A DNA stretch of 64,000 bases from assembly GCA_900708905.1 (NCBI GenBank), contig CAADRB010000027.1:1669327-1733326 (forward strand), in the 5' to 3' direction. Made by a program: the position numbers and the translations under genes. The first letter of the stretch is position 1, and each line of letters begins with the position of its first letter. The stretch comes from Hymenolepis diminuta (lineage: Eukaryota > Platyhelminthes > Cestoda > Cyclophyllidea > Hymenolepididae). The notes beneath the pieces are model-generated. The model was not told the origin of the DNA, did not search any database, and saw only the letters and a program-made list of their open reading frames with translations. Positions 34,634-47,387 of the stretch are shown here, in pieces.

Positions 34634-34930
34634 TTTAGAAAATGTCAGAGAATTTGATTATTGCTGCTCACCACCTTCATAAGCTTATCAGCCTCTCACA
34701 ATAGCTAAAAATATCCAGAACTCAAAAATAACACGTCATTACCTCAATGGCAAGCTTTACTTGAAATTAAACTAACTAACGGCCAGCAATTTTGAGTAAT
34801 TAATAATTATGTAAAATTGCTAAATAAATAATAATATTTACAAGCACGTACAATTGTTACTTTAATTTCCCTTGGATAAAAAATTCCATTTTATTCACCA
34901 TCCTTAATTTAATCGTTTATTTGATTCTGG

Positions 34931-37900
34931 TATGCATCACGACATAATTTCTACCAATCAAATCAGTCAGGGTCATCTCAGCTTCCTATATTGTTTTAGT
35001 TGTATCTAATGCATTGATGCACTATATTCAACATGGTAAGCGATTTATGAACCACATTAGCTTGATTTCACATCCAAGTTAAGACATTAGAACACGCCCA
35101 ATGTTACGTTTATTACTGCAATGGTATGCACAGTAAGCATACTGGATACTTCTGCATGCTTATCGTGTCTTCATGTTTCGACTAAATCAAGCAATATAGA
35201 CAAATCACTTGCAATAAGAAGGCAATCATTTGAATAAAAATGTTTTAGTTTAATATTTAGTGTTAGTGACATTATCAGCAAATGTGAGCCCAGATTTTGC
35301 AATTTTAAACGGGAAAAATTGTCATAATAACAAAAATGAAATCATTTATGTAAACTTTATATATATATATATATATGTATATAAGTTTTAGCATTGAGTT
35401 TTATATATAAAATAAGCAAATAATAAATAAGAACTTTTAATTAGAAATAGTTAATCGCATCTTGAACACTGTTTAAATAGTTCACGGTAAAGTTAAGGTG
35501 TGTTTTATTAGCTCAAACAGCAGATTAAAAAGAAACTTAAATTATTAATCACAGATTATAAGTACGCATTTATTTGTATTATTAATAAAAGTGAATTCTT
35601 GACCTGATTTTATTTAGATAAGAACCCGTCCTGTTGGTGATGCTGCTACAAGAACTTTAAAGGTCGACTAGTAATACAGTGCTGAAGCCGAACCAAATAT
35701 TCTCAAGGCAACTGAGCACAATTCATTTCTAGAGCACTTGTTTATCGATTTTTGATTTTTCAAGTTCATGCTTGGGAGTGGAAGTTTCTCACTTTCATAT
35801 TACTGACTACTCATGCTACTTATCATTTCATAAGTAATGTGTGTGTCGAGCAAATGTGATTTCTTCAAAAAAACCCCTTTGAGTTACAGAATCCCTGCCT
35901 TCTTCCCATTTGATAGATAGGATCTGAGCAGCTGTAGTACATTAATGCCCAATTTGTAATAGTGCAATGATACCCTTGCTAATACCAGTGCTGATGTAGC
36001 GTTATATTAATACGCAGAAACTAAGAGTAAATGTAATGAACCCAATTTTATTCCGAAAGTAGCATGTTTTTCATGATGACATTCCAATCACGGAATTTTA
36101 GGAATTTTAACAATTGCAACATTAAAGATAGTGAGACGTGAGATTCTTAGAAAAGGTTTTAGACTGTAGGAATCTCAAAACTGAAGTGAGGGAGATAACT
36201 AACTGGTTATATACAAATCCCATCCAATCTGTCAATCATTCTAAGCATAATATTGCCAATTAATCCTTAACGCTATTCATATTTTCTATAAAATTATTAC
36301 TTACAAATATCTTCATCTGAACGTAATAGTTTAATATTTAGCTTATCCGATGTGAAAAGAATCAAGTGTTTGGTAAGACCATCCGAGTAATGTAATGTAA
36401 TATAATAAGACCTGAAAGGAATTCACAGTTTCCTCGAAATTATAATAAAATTAAAGTTAAAATTAAAATAAAAAGTCGTGAATAAAAAAGTACGCCCTAA
36501 TGATAGACACACAAATATCTGGTTTATAATTATCGCAAAAATATTGCATTTTTTTATCGTCATATCTGGGGTGATATCCTGACTTCTGTTATATATAAAT
36601 TGGAATGCCATTGAGTACATCCTGACAGGTTATTACGGCTGAGAGAGAGGCTCCTTTAGGCAAACTGAGATACCCTATATCATTTGATGACAAGGATTCA
36701 CTGCTCACTTGTTGGTTTAATTTGGATTTACCCCGATACGTATCGAAACGGATTAATACGAATTTCGATGACGCCAAGTAATAGAACGGTGGGTTACTAA
36801 TGATATAATCTAGCGTCTAATAAAGTAAGACTAAGTCCACCGTTGTCAAGACCTAGCAGGAAGACAAAAGACTTGGGGAGTTTCCTATATTAAGAAAATA
36901 CAAAGGTTTGCATGCATTTTTGGATAAGAGGTTGATCAACAATTTATCAGTGACATGATATTTTTCTCAAAAATAAGAGTGAAAAACCAATGATCTAAAG
37001 TGCTTGATGTGATTAGAAACATTGGCATACTGCCAAATTGTCGAATAGATTTGATTCTAGTACACTATGTAAAAGGACAAATAAAATCAGTTTGAAATTC
37101 ACAAATGTGGAAAAATTAGAAGATATAATAATAGTAATGATAATAACAAGTGTCTATTAATGTATAAAACCGAGATGCATAACGCTAGTCAGATAAACAA
37201 ATGTAAATAGTTGGTTTTAATTTTGAGGAGAAAAGAGGTAATTTTCATGGGTTCGCTACCAACCACAAACCAGACTGAAGAACAGGTGCGGAATTTTTCG
37301 CCTAATTTGGGTATTTGTTAAGTTCGCCCTCCTGCAGCTTTCTAATTGAATGTGCATCACCGTAAAGACTCTCGAAGATAGACTAGCATCGCTCATGATG
37401 TCAAGATTTAGAGTGACATTCTAAAACATGGTTGTTTAAATACTCTTGATTTGATTTCTAATGCTTGAAGCTTCGAGAAATGTGAGTTGTAACTATTTGT
37501 TGTGTTTGCAGTAAAGTAACATTTTCGATAATGCAAAAGATTTACTTCCCTTTCTGCAACCATTCGAATTGGATTGTCAAAGTTAAGCTTCGCTATTCTT
37601 GCGCAAATTCTCCTGAGATTGCACCAAAAATTTGAGAGAAAAGAAATCTATTTTGCTGGAGGTTTTAGTAATAATAACCTGACTACATCAATGTGCTTTA
37701 CCATCTTTAACTAACACTGCTCTCTGTTTAAGCATTGCCGAAGGAGAGACACTTAAATTAAAGCTACTTATATAGACAAAAACACATTTCAAATAACAAG
37801 ATAGGGTAATTTTTAATAGAGTTCGCTAAGGGGTAAGTGAAATGGTACAATGTGGATGGTTCGGCACTAATTGGTCAATAAATAAGAATGAAGACTGTGG

Positions 37901-39229
37901 ATACTTGCCTACTTTAAAGAATACAATTCGATAAACGTATTCAAGTGAACGATATTTGGTAGACGAAACTAAGTTACTCAAACACAGTTTCTATGGAAAT
38001 GGGATGACTCAAGATAAAAATTGGGAATAAACAATAGAAACTTTTCCAGATGGTAGTGCTTGACTATCATTATATTGCCGGAGTGATCTAATGGGCTAGT
38101 AGAACAAATGAAGAAACTGGTTTTTATGGATCTACTCCACAACTATTTTCTTACACTTTCTATTCTACCCTTTTGTGTAAAGATTAATTTATGAATCGAT
38201 TTCTAAATTTTCGTATCAAATATTAAATCCATTCCAAGCAAGGAAAAGCAGTTGAATAACAAATATAGCAAGTGAGCATAATAGAGCAAAAAATGAGGAG
38301 GGTCAATTAGAAGAAGACATTGAAATCAGGATGTCGAAAGTTGTATTTTGTTTGAATTCTAGAAATACTGAAATGTCTACCTTCGAATGTGAAGCATGAT
38401 TACTGTATAATGTCCTCTTGATCAAATTCCATAAATTGACCTCAGATTCGTGGGTGAGGTATTGTCTATAATATTCAAAGTATGATGACCTCAATTTATC
38501 TGTACCTTTCTGCAACCCAGTGAAGGTAGATGGGAATAGCGGTAAGTTTTATCATAGCGATGTTCATATTGATCGATTGTATTATTATTTACGGTAATGC
38601 ATTATTATAATTATTCATGCCTTCAATATGGACATAAATTAATTACAAATTCCTAAAAATTAAACCTCCTTTGTTTGAGCCAGCAGCTTAGTTTAAATCC
38701 CATTAAAAATTTGAGAATGGCAACAGGTAGATATTAACCACTGTTTGTGGCGGGAAAGGAGAGATTAATCTGGCATATAAATATGCCGACAAATGAATAA
38801 TTAACAAAGGTATTTTAATCACAAAATTTAAATTCACAAACTCTAAATAAAACCACATTTAGCGCTTATGAAGTCGGTTCTCTAGAATTTGAACTAAATG
38901 TTGGATATACGTGACCACTGGGTTGAATAGTTCACTTAAACAAAAATTCTGCCGCATTAATTAATTTGCTCCCAAAATTCGAGAAATTTTTTTAATAAGG
39001 AAAAATACATCTGGATTAGCTCTTTTTTTGCGCACTTATTTCTTTGAAGCTGCCAACAATAAACAACATGAAAAAATGGGAAACTTGAAAGAATTGGAAA
39101 CTACATTTACTTCTCATAAAAATAATGTAAGTAGAAAATTAGTTCTACTATAATAGCTGCCGAAACGTGGAATCGAAGAAAAAATATCAAGAGAAGGAAC
39201 TTCTCTTTTTCGAAACAGTAAGAGTTTTT
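34931..39229. other. Gene-free stretch
   Basis: No supported exon, RNA or element. It contains a (TA)n microsatellite at 35358-35383. Short frames have random-looking translations. Confidence 0.5.
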
Positions 39230-40988
39230 TTATCGGCGAACCAACAGAGGGGAGATTTTTGACAAATCATCCTGAAAAGGAGTAATAGAGGGATCGATAT
39301 ATCGAGGGAATCGGGGAAGTCGACTAGAAGGCTTTGGAGAAATGGATCCACATTTTCCATTCACTTTCTTTTGCATCCATTCTGGAATGCTAAGATGTTT
39401 GAGAGATTGTGCTATCCGATCCTGTAATGCAGTTTTCTTTGGAGAAATTTTGGGAGATGGAGGAAATTCGTAAATAGATTCAATTTTATTCACGGGATTG
39501 TCTATAGTCTGAAACTGGGCATAATCGTGGTTCTCCAACATTTGTTGTTCAACTCTAGGATCGACACATTCATCAAACTCATAATCGTCATCTGGACTAC
39601 TTGATTCGTACACCTGATTACGAATCAATTTATCTCCTGGAGAAAAAAGGTTCGATGGATTCTCATAACCCTCAAAATTGTATGGCGAAGTTTCCCACTC
39701 ATATTCACCCTCCGAGTCTGAGACGTAAACTGATTCCATCATATCAAACGCTGAATCGGGAGGAGTAATCACTGGTGTTTTATTTTTACCGACCGGAGAT
39801 TTGAGAGATGGTTGACTTCTCCATGAGTCATTACCTCGAAGAAAATTGGATGGAAATTCTGTGATTCTCTGGAAAATATTCGGGGATGGGATATACTGGC
39901 GAAGCTGTCGTCCACTATTCCAAACAGCGGCTTCAATAGGACTAAAGGAACGATGTCTTTTATTGCTTTTGGGGAGACAGAGGAGACCCTGAGTCTGACT
40001 GGTTGGATTGGCTTCGGAGACCATTGTGGAAATGCGGAAGCTACGCATTGATTTTATCTTGCCTGATAGTTTCTCTACAAAGCTTTCCTGAGATTCTGCA
40101 CAAGGGATCTGTCTACATCCAATGTGCTCAGAAAATCGGACACTTTTTCTACTGTCCGACTGATTTCCGAGATGAAAACCGTTTAAGAAATAGCGAGAGT
40201 TTTGTGGAGATGGGAATGTTGTTTGCGGACAAGGTGGCAGGCAGTATCTGTTTGATTGTATTTCGCATTGTCTATACTTGACGTTAGCACCTTCATAAAG
40301 AGGTGAATTTTCTCTAGAGCTATCTAAAATTAATGAAAAAAATATATATTTGCATTCAAAATTAAAATTAATTTTCTCCAATATTATTTTTTTGTTTATT
40401 TAATATTAATCTTGAGTAAAAAGATGAATGTGTTTTTTGAGCATCATTTAGCCTTTGTAACCAAGATAGTAGGGGTTGTGTAATATTAAATCTTTAGTTA
40501 GATTTTGCTCAGTAGTTTTTTTCTATTAACTGTTTTGAATATGAGTATATCAACTTTATAATTAGGTTGAAGGCAAGTACACTTTATAATTTTTTACTAT
40601 CAATGGATGCTCTCATGTGGCTTTTTCCGTAGCCTTAATTATTTAAGACTTATTAGAAGTCAATTTGCCTAATTCGCACCATAAGTTGTGCATTTTACTA
40701 TTTCTTGATAAATATTTTCCGTACACAGTTTTATTAGCTTATTCAATTATTATTATTATTATTAAAATAATATTATTTCCAAATACTATTAATTAACTAA
40801 ATTATTTCAAAGTGGAAAAAACAGTAATAGTTTTATATGAATTTGGGGGGCTTATTTGGTTAACAGTCAAAACTAATAGATATTTTAAGAACTTTTGCAT
40901 CAGTAACTGGTAATTAAAATGAACATTATTAATTAACCAGCTTACCTTTGAGAACAACCTCTTGGCTCCTGCTGTTATTCATCCGCAT
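39230..40988 (-). CDS. Unrecognised Ser/Pro-rich protein with PP1-docking-like motif
   Basis: I do not recognise the family. Two exons join in frame: 40946-40988 (ATG, 14 codons plus one base, donor GTAAG) and 39230-40323 (acceptor TTTTAG), giving 378 residues. The long open frame, Ser-Pro clusters and matching splice phase make it convincing. The sequence is mostly disordered, with many SP/TP sites suiting proline-directed kinases. An acidic patch follows in the middle (SDSEGEYEWE, then SSPDDDYEFDE). Near the C terminus is a more ordered segment (LQDRIAQSLKHLSIPEWMQK). Residues 74-78, KSVRF, fit the RVxF consensus for binding PP1, whose catalytic subunit is encoded elsewhere in this window. 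No signal peptide or membrane segment is visible. CCAAT motifs lie upstream at about 41203 and 41223. Confidence 0.75.
40744..40780. repeat. ATT-rich microsatellite
   Basis: Imperfect TTA/ATT trinucleotide run in the intron of the Ser/Pro-rich gene. Confidence 0.7.
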
Positions 40989-41506
40989 ACTGATAGAATG
41001 CGTTATAAAAAATGGGAGAGAGGCTAAATAATATGAAATGATGATCGAGGGTGAATTGTGAGCATGGTGAATTTGTGAGAATTAACCTGCAAATTGTGAT
41101 CAGATGTGGGTGGTTAGCAATGGTTGACGCCCATCGCCCTATCTCTCTCCCGTTAGCGCTCGAAGTTTTGCTCTTTCTCTCCCCCAAGCCCATGTTTCAG
41201 ATTGGCTAAACTCCCTCACTCTCCTATTGGTCCACACTTTTTTTTCCAATAGGAAACTGTAGTTAGAGACAGAAACAGGTCCCAGTTTTGTAAACGTGAA
41301 AAATTGAGATGCTGTTTTGTAGATTTATTTGCCTTCTTTGTTCGAGTAATGAGCCCAAGAATGTACCATTTAAAATAAACCATAGAACGATTTTTGTTAA
41401 TAAAATGTGAAAGTTCAGTTTTTTGCACTTTTATAATGTCGCCTATAGATGACAAGTTCGTGATAAAATTGCATGATTGTGGCAATAAAAATTACAGGGA
41501 TAGTCA
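40989..41506 (-). promoter_or_regulatory. Promoter region with two inverted CCAAT motifs
   Basis: Between the stop of the EF-hand gene (41507) and the start of the Ser/Pro-rich gene. It carries ATTGG motifs near 41203 and 41223 (CCAAT on the minus strand), about 220-235 bases upstream of the downstream ATG, in a GC-richer, CT-rich context. AATAAA on the minus strand at 41324-41329 may end the upstream transcript. Confidence 0.4.
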
Positions 41507-44500
41507 TTATCTCTTAGTTTTCTTTCGACCTTCACTCTTTTTTGGTTGTTGAAATTTCGAATAAGCGTCCAACAGATGGTTTGCAAATCCTGAAAAAATA
41601 ATATAAGGGTGAAAACAAATAATTACATTATAGACATGAAATTGTATAAACTACTCTAGTTCGAATTATTCTTGAAATGAATTTGTTTAAATCTTTGTTA
41701 TTTAAAAATAAACAAACTGCTTTGCTAGTAGTTTGAATCTAACTTCAGTTTTTAAATTTGCGCTTCGGCTATGTGTCTGAAAATTTGATCGATTTTTATT
41801 CGCACGGTTAAAGTTAGTCATGTGATGTGTGAATCCAATCGATAATTTCTCTAGGTCAAATATGTGTCTCTTTTAAAAATTGGACTGTGTGATAATCATA
41901 TGGGTCGAGGAGAATAATTAAATAGGTATATTAAAAGCTTTTATTTGCCTTATCGTTAATTTATAAAGTCATTTGTATTAAACGTGGAAAACTTATTTGT
42001 GATTTTCGTGATGATTATACTAAATGATTTTATGAAGAAATATGCATAATAAAAATGTATTTATGCAGTTTTTTTAATTAATAAAACGCCATCTTTGATG
42101 TACCTATGTAAGCAAAGTAGCCATCTCCACCTGTACTCGATTCGCTCATAAGTTCTTTGATTTGTTTCTTTGTTAGTGCATCCCCTCGCGTTAAGAGCAA
42201 CTCTGATAGGTATTTCTTCGACAGAATTCCTCGATCCTTTTCATCCAATTCCTGAATTAACAAAAAGGTGGCATCGAAGTTAAAATTAATTTATTCTCCA
42301 GAAAAATCACAACTAAATCCGAAAAATTTTCCGGTTTTCCCTATTTGTGGAAAAATCATGCAGAATGGAAAATAATCCCAAATACTTAGAAAATTTTTAA
42401 CTGCGGAAGAGTTGGTAGGATAATCTCCTCTGTTTTATTTTAATCCTTCGCATCTAAATTGTTAGTTGCAAATTTGCTTCAACTTTTTAGTTAAAGGTTT
42501 TGGAATGCTATGCTATTTGATCTGATGAGAAAAAGATTTTGACAAGGAAAATAACTATGTTTATTCCAAATGGATTTATTATTATTATTGAGATTATTAT
42601 TATTGTTATCTTCAAGAATGACATCCTTTTATTATTTGATTCAGTTTTTTTCTTCAAATTCCAAAACTGGTAGCTCTCTGCAATTACGCTTTATACAAAT
42701 AGGAATCGGTCCTTTGTTCATTAAATTTCCAGGATTACACTTATCCGTTGCCGAAGTATTTAGTTCATCCGATATTGCAATTTCAAAACTCAAGTAAATA
42801 AACAAAAACTAATTAAACATTATAACCGAGTATGTTGACAGTGGTACACAAATGAGTAAAGCATTAAGAGTTCCTGATCCTCGTGCGCAATTATACAACA
42901 TAGCTGAGGAAACCATTTCGATTAGCTGATAATAAGGAAGATAATCAACGATGACGGAAAATTTGTGAAGAAAATCAGTGAGGGGATGAGCTTAGAAATA
43001 AAACGGCCAAATCTCATACGGATGCACCGACAATTGAAGTAGGTGGCAGTAATATATATATTTTTATATATTTGTTTTCGTATATGCTATAGCCAGGAGA
43101 TGTTTATCATCACCTGGCGATTAGAAGTGATTGACTGGCGATAAGATCTTCATTACAGTGTCCACAGGCGGTCCCGCTGTGTATTTGCATGTTTGCACAT
43201 AGATACCTAAACAGGTATCGATCATCACGTCGAGACACTGACAACGAGACATGATTGACATCTAAGAAAGAAATGCTTTGTATATAAATCTAATTTACTA
43301 ATTAATAAACTGGGGTGGCTTGCTTGCCACCTCCGAACTGATCTGGCGACATGGGTGACTTGACCTATTCCATCTATTCGATGGATGGGGTCCGATAGAT
43401 CCCTAACGTTATTACAGTATACGATTAGTTTTCAGTTGCTCATTGAGATGTCCACAGTAACCGTAAGGGCTGGGATGGCTTAAATTACCACTAAATTACC
43501 GCCTCGAATGTAACCAAAGTTAAAAATTAAAGCAGTAACTGAATGCGTCTTTTTTTCTGATTGTTTCAAGTGAGTCGGCTATTTTTTGAGACCTGTTTGC
43601 CATAGTTTTAACAAACAGCTAAATAGCAGAAGATAGATTATCTGGCACATACTATGTGTCCTTAATATATGACGGGGAACAAAAAACATGTCTCTTTGAG
43701 AGAGCGGCACATATGCTCTAAAATATTTTGCAAGCCACCTCCCTACTCTAAGTGATTTAAATTATTCCATCAACAGAGCAAATTCTGCTATGTTAAAGAT
43801 GCTCAACTGGTCAAAAAGCTCTGGATATCGCGGGCATTTGCTCACTCAGAAATTAAGGGGTCAAATAATGAAAGAGAATTTTTCAACATTTGAACATTGC
43901 AAAGGGGATTATACCCTACTGGAAGAAATTATTATTATTGTTCCGCGCTTTCAATGTTTATTCTATAAATTACAGTGTAATTTCCTCCTTAATTCACACT
44001 GATAAACGACATTTTGTAACTATGCCTATTTATTTAAGCATATACCGATTGAGTTAGCACACGCATGTTTAAATTAACGTGCCTTGAGTTATTGGCTTCT
44101 GGGTTAAGTTGCCATATTACCGAATTTTCTAGATTGGTTTGTTCTGTGAGATAACTACTGAGGCTTTTGGTTTGTTAAGTTATAACATACCCCTTAGGAG
44201 AAAGTGAACAATTCAATATTTGCAGAACTAAAATGGAGACTTCTGACATCAATCCTCCTATTTCATCCCTTGCCAAACTTTTTTCTATATCACATTCTCA
44301 AATAATTTCCCATGATTAAAGCCTTTGCACTGCTGAGGGTACCAATGTGGTACATTATAACATTTATATAAGTTGAGGAAGCATAACATTATGGAAGAGG
44401 GCAGGGCAAATTTTCAATTTCTTTAAATTACCCTTAGCTCTTGCTTATGGGAATTGATATTTCTTATAGTAGGAAATCATAAAAATTGAAATGCAATTTT

Positions 44501-45700
44501 TGTTCCCTGCTACCTCCGCTCCTAGATATAGTGTTTCCGACTCGTGCTAATATGTATAACTTGATCAGACACCAACCATTGCGGTGTTCGCTGTTATTAT
44601 GGTGGAATCATGGTAGTAGTAATAAGTGTATTTTGTTATCTTGTTTTATTAAATTCATTTTTCATTATAAAATATACGCAACTACCCTTGATAGTGTGAA
44701 GAAGATAGCGGTATCATTAAAGTGACCACAAACGAGTATGTAAAGTGTATTTCAAACTTTTCATGACTAAGGAATTCATTTGTGAACACTAACCTTAATT
44801 CTTGGGAATTTCGAAGTCAATATTGTAATGGTGTAATTACAAAGTATATGTTCATAATTAATTTTTATTTATCCACCTTAATTATTTGGTGTCTATCCAG
44901 GTGTATTCCCAAATTAATAGTGAATCTCCTCATCAGTAATTATATTCAAATAATTGTTATGCATTTTCATATAATACTGTAAAGATTATTACTACTTCAT
45001 TAATCAATTATGAAAGTAAAAGGACTTGAATTAAGGGTCCACACTCTTATCGTGGACTTATCGTGTCTCGAAAAATGGAATTACCGCAGATATTAAAAAG
45101 TTAAATTGATAATCAAAATCAAAAATTCTTTTCTAACAAATCTAACTTATTTTCCCCTAAAGCATTGCAGATTAATATTTTGTTGGCACACAATCGAGTT
45201 TAGTAAGCATAAAAACATATAATTCTAACTGTATATAACTTACTGCAAAAGCGTTTAAGAGACGCTTGAAATGTTGATCTGGTGGCAAATAAATCGCCCT
45301 CAATATTTGGGTGAAAGTTTCAAAATTGACGCAATCTAAACAGAGGTGAAGATAAACAAGTTCAAAAATGGATGTGCTTATCGGAAATTTTTCTTTCATT
45401 TTACTTACTCCCATCTGTTCCACCCGCTGCTGAATCAATTTGGTCTATAACCTCTTGTAGTTGCTTTTCAGTTGGAGCTTGGTCTAGCAGCTGTAAAGCA
45501 TGTATTGCACTGCTTATTGCTATCTTTCCTTTATTGTCCTTATCATGGTCCTTAAACACACTTTCACTCACTAGAACATATACACTAATTTATGTATCAC
45601 AGCAACTGACCGTTAAAAACATGGATTTGTGGCGGTTAACTTACTTTTGAGGACTTGTGTAGGAACCTCGAATTTTTTTGGCTCTTCAGATTGTATAGAC
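41507..45700 (-). CDS. EFCAB2: EF-hand protein resembling dynein regulatory complex subunit 8 (5' end not found)
   Basis: DRC8/EFCAB2 is a calmodulin-like subunit of the nexin-dynein regulatory complex that links doublet microtubules in motile cilia; here it would serve sperm or flame-cell axonemes. Five exons join in frame: 45646-45700, 45409-45570, 45244-45335, 42104-42251 and 41507-41589, giving 179 residues. Features in order: a first EF-hand (DKDNKGKIAI), its partner loop region (APTEKQLQEVIDQID), VNFETFTQIL, then LDEKDRGILSKKYLSELLLTRGDALTKKQ and a degenerate last loop (GGDGYFAYIG). The tail is Lys-rich (EGRKKTKR). First-loop position 12 is Ser instead of Glu, so calcium binding is doubtful, as in this family. 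The first exon starts in phase 0 after a CAG acceptor and lacks an ATG, so at least one upstream exon remains unidentified. An alternative is another calmodulin-like protein. Confidence 0.75.
43085..43416 (+). mobile_element. 332-bp solo LTR with 5-bp target duplication
   Basis: Starts TGCTATAG and ends TTATTACA, and aligns end to end with 33995-34326. It is flanked on both sides by GTATA (43080-43084 and 43417-43421), the signature of a complete insertion reduced to one LTR by recombination. It contains TATATAAAT at about 43280 and AATAAA at about 43304, in plus orientation, antisense to the host gene. Confidence 0.88.
44056..44187 (+). mobile_element. 3' fragment of the 77-bp-LTR retrotransposon family
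   Basis: 44110-44187 is a diverged, 78-bp version of the 77-bp LTR (TGCCATATTACC ... AGTTATAACA). The preceding 55 bases match the sequence just inside the right LTR of the complete element (about 31200-31266; shared GGTTATT-GCTTCT-GTTAAGT). The rest of this copy is lost, and no target duplication is visible. Confidence 0.7.
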
Positions 45701-47380
45701 TGTAAAACGAAATATCAGTATTTTAACTTGCAGAAAGCAGAAAATTGCATGCCGAATATCAAATACATTCAAGTTCAGACCCTCTAGGGAGACAATGCCT
45801 CAGATATTTTACAAAGACAATCTTTTAATTTTAGCTATAAACATGTATTCCAAGGTTTCACAATTATGTTAAGAATATATTGATAAAGGGAAATAAAAAA
45901 CCGGTCAGTTCCATCCAAAATTAACTTATAGTCTGAAATATGTCTATAAAATTGAAAATTAGTATGACCAACACTTAAGTGACTAACATACGCACAGATT
46001 TTAATAACTCAACCCTAATAATATAATAAAAGTCACTACAAAGCCATCGTAGACTTAGCACTGAATAGTTTATAAAATCTTGCCGATTCGAGTTAGAGTA
46101 GTACTACAATTAGATGAGCAAAGTCATTTTTTAATTTCCAAAAGTTTGCTTAAATTTAAAACAGAGGCTGTTTTGCCTTAAAAAGTTTGTGCTAACTCTA
46201 CCATTGTCAAATATTCGAAAGTTGTAAAGTTGGCAAATGTAACAGCACCCTAGATATTGCCATGTCAACCTGGCGATAGATCATTAAAACATTTTCATAG
46301 ATATTTCAGAGAGTAAGTAAAAAACAGCTAATTACTTCAGTTTCCTCAGGTTTATGATATTTCGAGAGCCTTAAAATGGTCAAAAGGCGCAACCTAATAT
46401 AGATTGAATATCCAATAAGTAATATTATGCTCATTAGCCACTTTTGTGCCAAATATTATATTCAAAAGTTATTTACAAAACCGATTATTACAATTAATTT
46501 GACGTATTTATATATTCGTGAGTTTAAAATTTTCAACAGATTTAAATTTGCAGCTTTTTATGAATTGTTTTGAATTATTTTTATTTCAAATATTGCAATC
46601 CACTTCACAAAAATTCCCCTAAATATGAAAATGGAAAATCCTACATTTATTAACCAGGTGTGTTCTTGGAATTTAATTAAAAAGGAATATTGGAGCAATA
46701 CCAATAAACGTTCGGAAAATTTAACCGCTAAGCGAGTGGAAAATCTCAAATGAGTGCTGCCATAAAGACAGAGGACTGTGTAGACTTTAAGTTTAAATAT
46801 GAAAGTATAGGTTATGCTATTTTTCCAGCTGCATTAGATTCAATTTTATTTTTTTAACTTCTGGGTGGATTGAATACAAAAGAGTAAGAAAATATATCGC
46901 ATGTCTGTTGGAAGATGGACTAATTCATTATGAGGAAAGTTCTAATTTTCAGTCTCTGTGTAAATCATTGTTAATGTATGATTTAACATTATTCGGGCTC
47001 GTTTCTAAAATAACATTTGACAAATTGGTTATAAGTGTGCTGAATTCAATGAGGACGTAATGGAGGTTGTGCTTCATTAATGTAGTAATTGTGATCTTTC
47101 CCATTTTATCCACGCACATATTTTTCACTAATAAAAAATTTGATGACAAGTAAAATAAAGATTTAAATATATTTACGATTCGCGTTTAAGTGTCTCAACG
47201 TAAGGTAATGTTTGATTTTCAGGGTAATTTGTGTGAAATTCGGCCTTCGTTGCATCTAGCATTGCTTGGGCGAGCTGGTATATTTGCTATTGACATTTTT
47301 ATCCCCAAAACTTTTTCTCGATATCTCCACTCCATTTTTCTGCTTTCTTTGTTACGTAATGGTCCTAAGTTATTCCTTTC
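45701..47380. other. Region between divergent genes, no exon assigned
   Basis: It must contain the missing first exon(s) of the EF-hand gene (minus) and the upstream region of the histone-fold gene (plus). The sequence is AT-rich; I could not fix an initiating exon. Confidence 0.4.
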
Positions 47381-47382
47381 AG
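47381..47382 (+). promoter_or_regulatory. Splice acceptor just upstream of the histone-fold gene start
   Basis: TTATTCCTTTCAG ends five bases before the ATG at 47388. A pyrimidine-rich acceptor so close to the start suggests spliced-leader addition or a 5'-UTR intron. Confidence 0.45.
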
Positions 47383-47387
47383 ATAAA

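Larger units (their letters stand above)
31925..34930 (-). mobile_element. Decayed minus-strand Ty3/gypsy-type retrotransposon (limits uncertain)
   Basis: Contains an integrase remnant (32380-33165) and a possible gag-like frame (34334-34633), both on the minus strand in the order gag then integrase. Weakly similar AT-rich blocks at about 31925-32092 and 34789-34930, plus a stronger short match (32312-32345 against 34868-34904), may be remains of its LTRs. Reverse transcriptase and RNase H are not recognisable. A plus-oriented LTR of another family (33995-34326) lies within. The outer limits are a guess. Confidence 0.45.
42252..45243 (-). other. 3.0 kb intron of the EF-hand gene
   Basis: Bounded by GTAAGT at 45243 downward and TTCAG at 42252-42254. 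It holds a solo LTR (43085-43416) and a fragment of the 77-bp-LTR family (44056-44187). No exon was recognised between them. Confidence 0.7.

Noticed and set aside
40003..40281. Plus-strand 92-residue frame
   Set aside because: Antisense shadow of the Ser/Pro-rich gene, whose frame has consistent splice junctions and composition.
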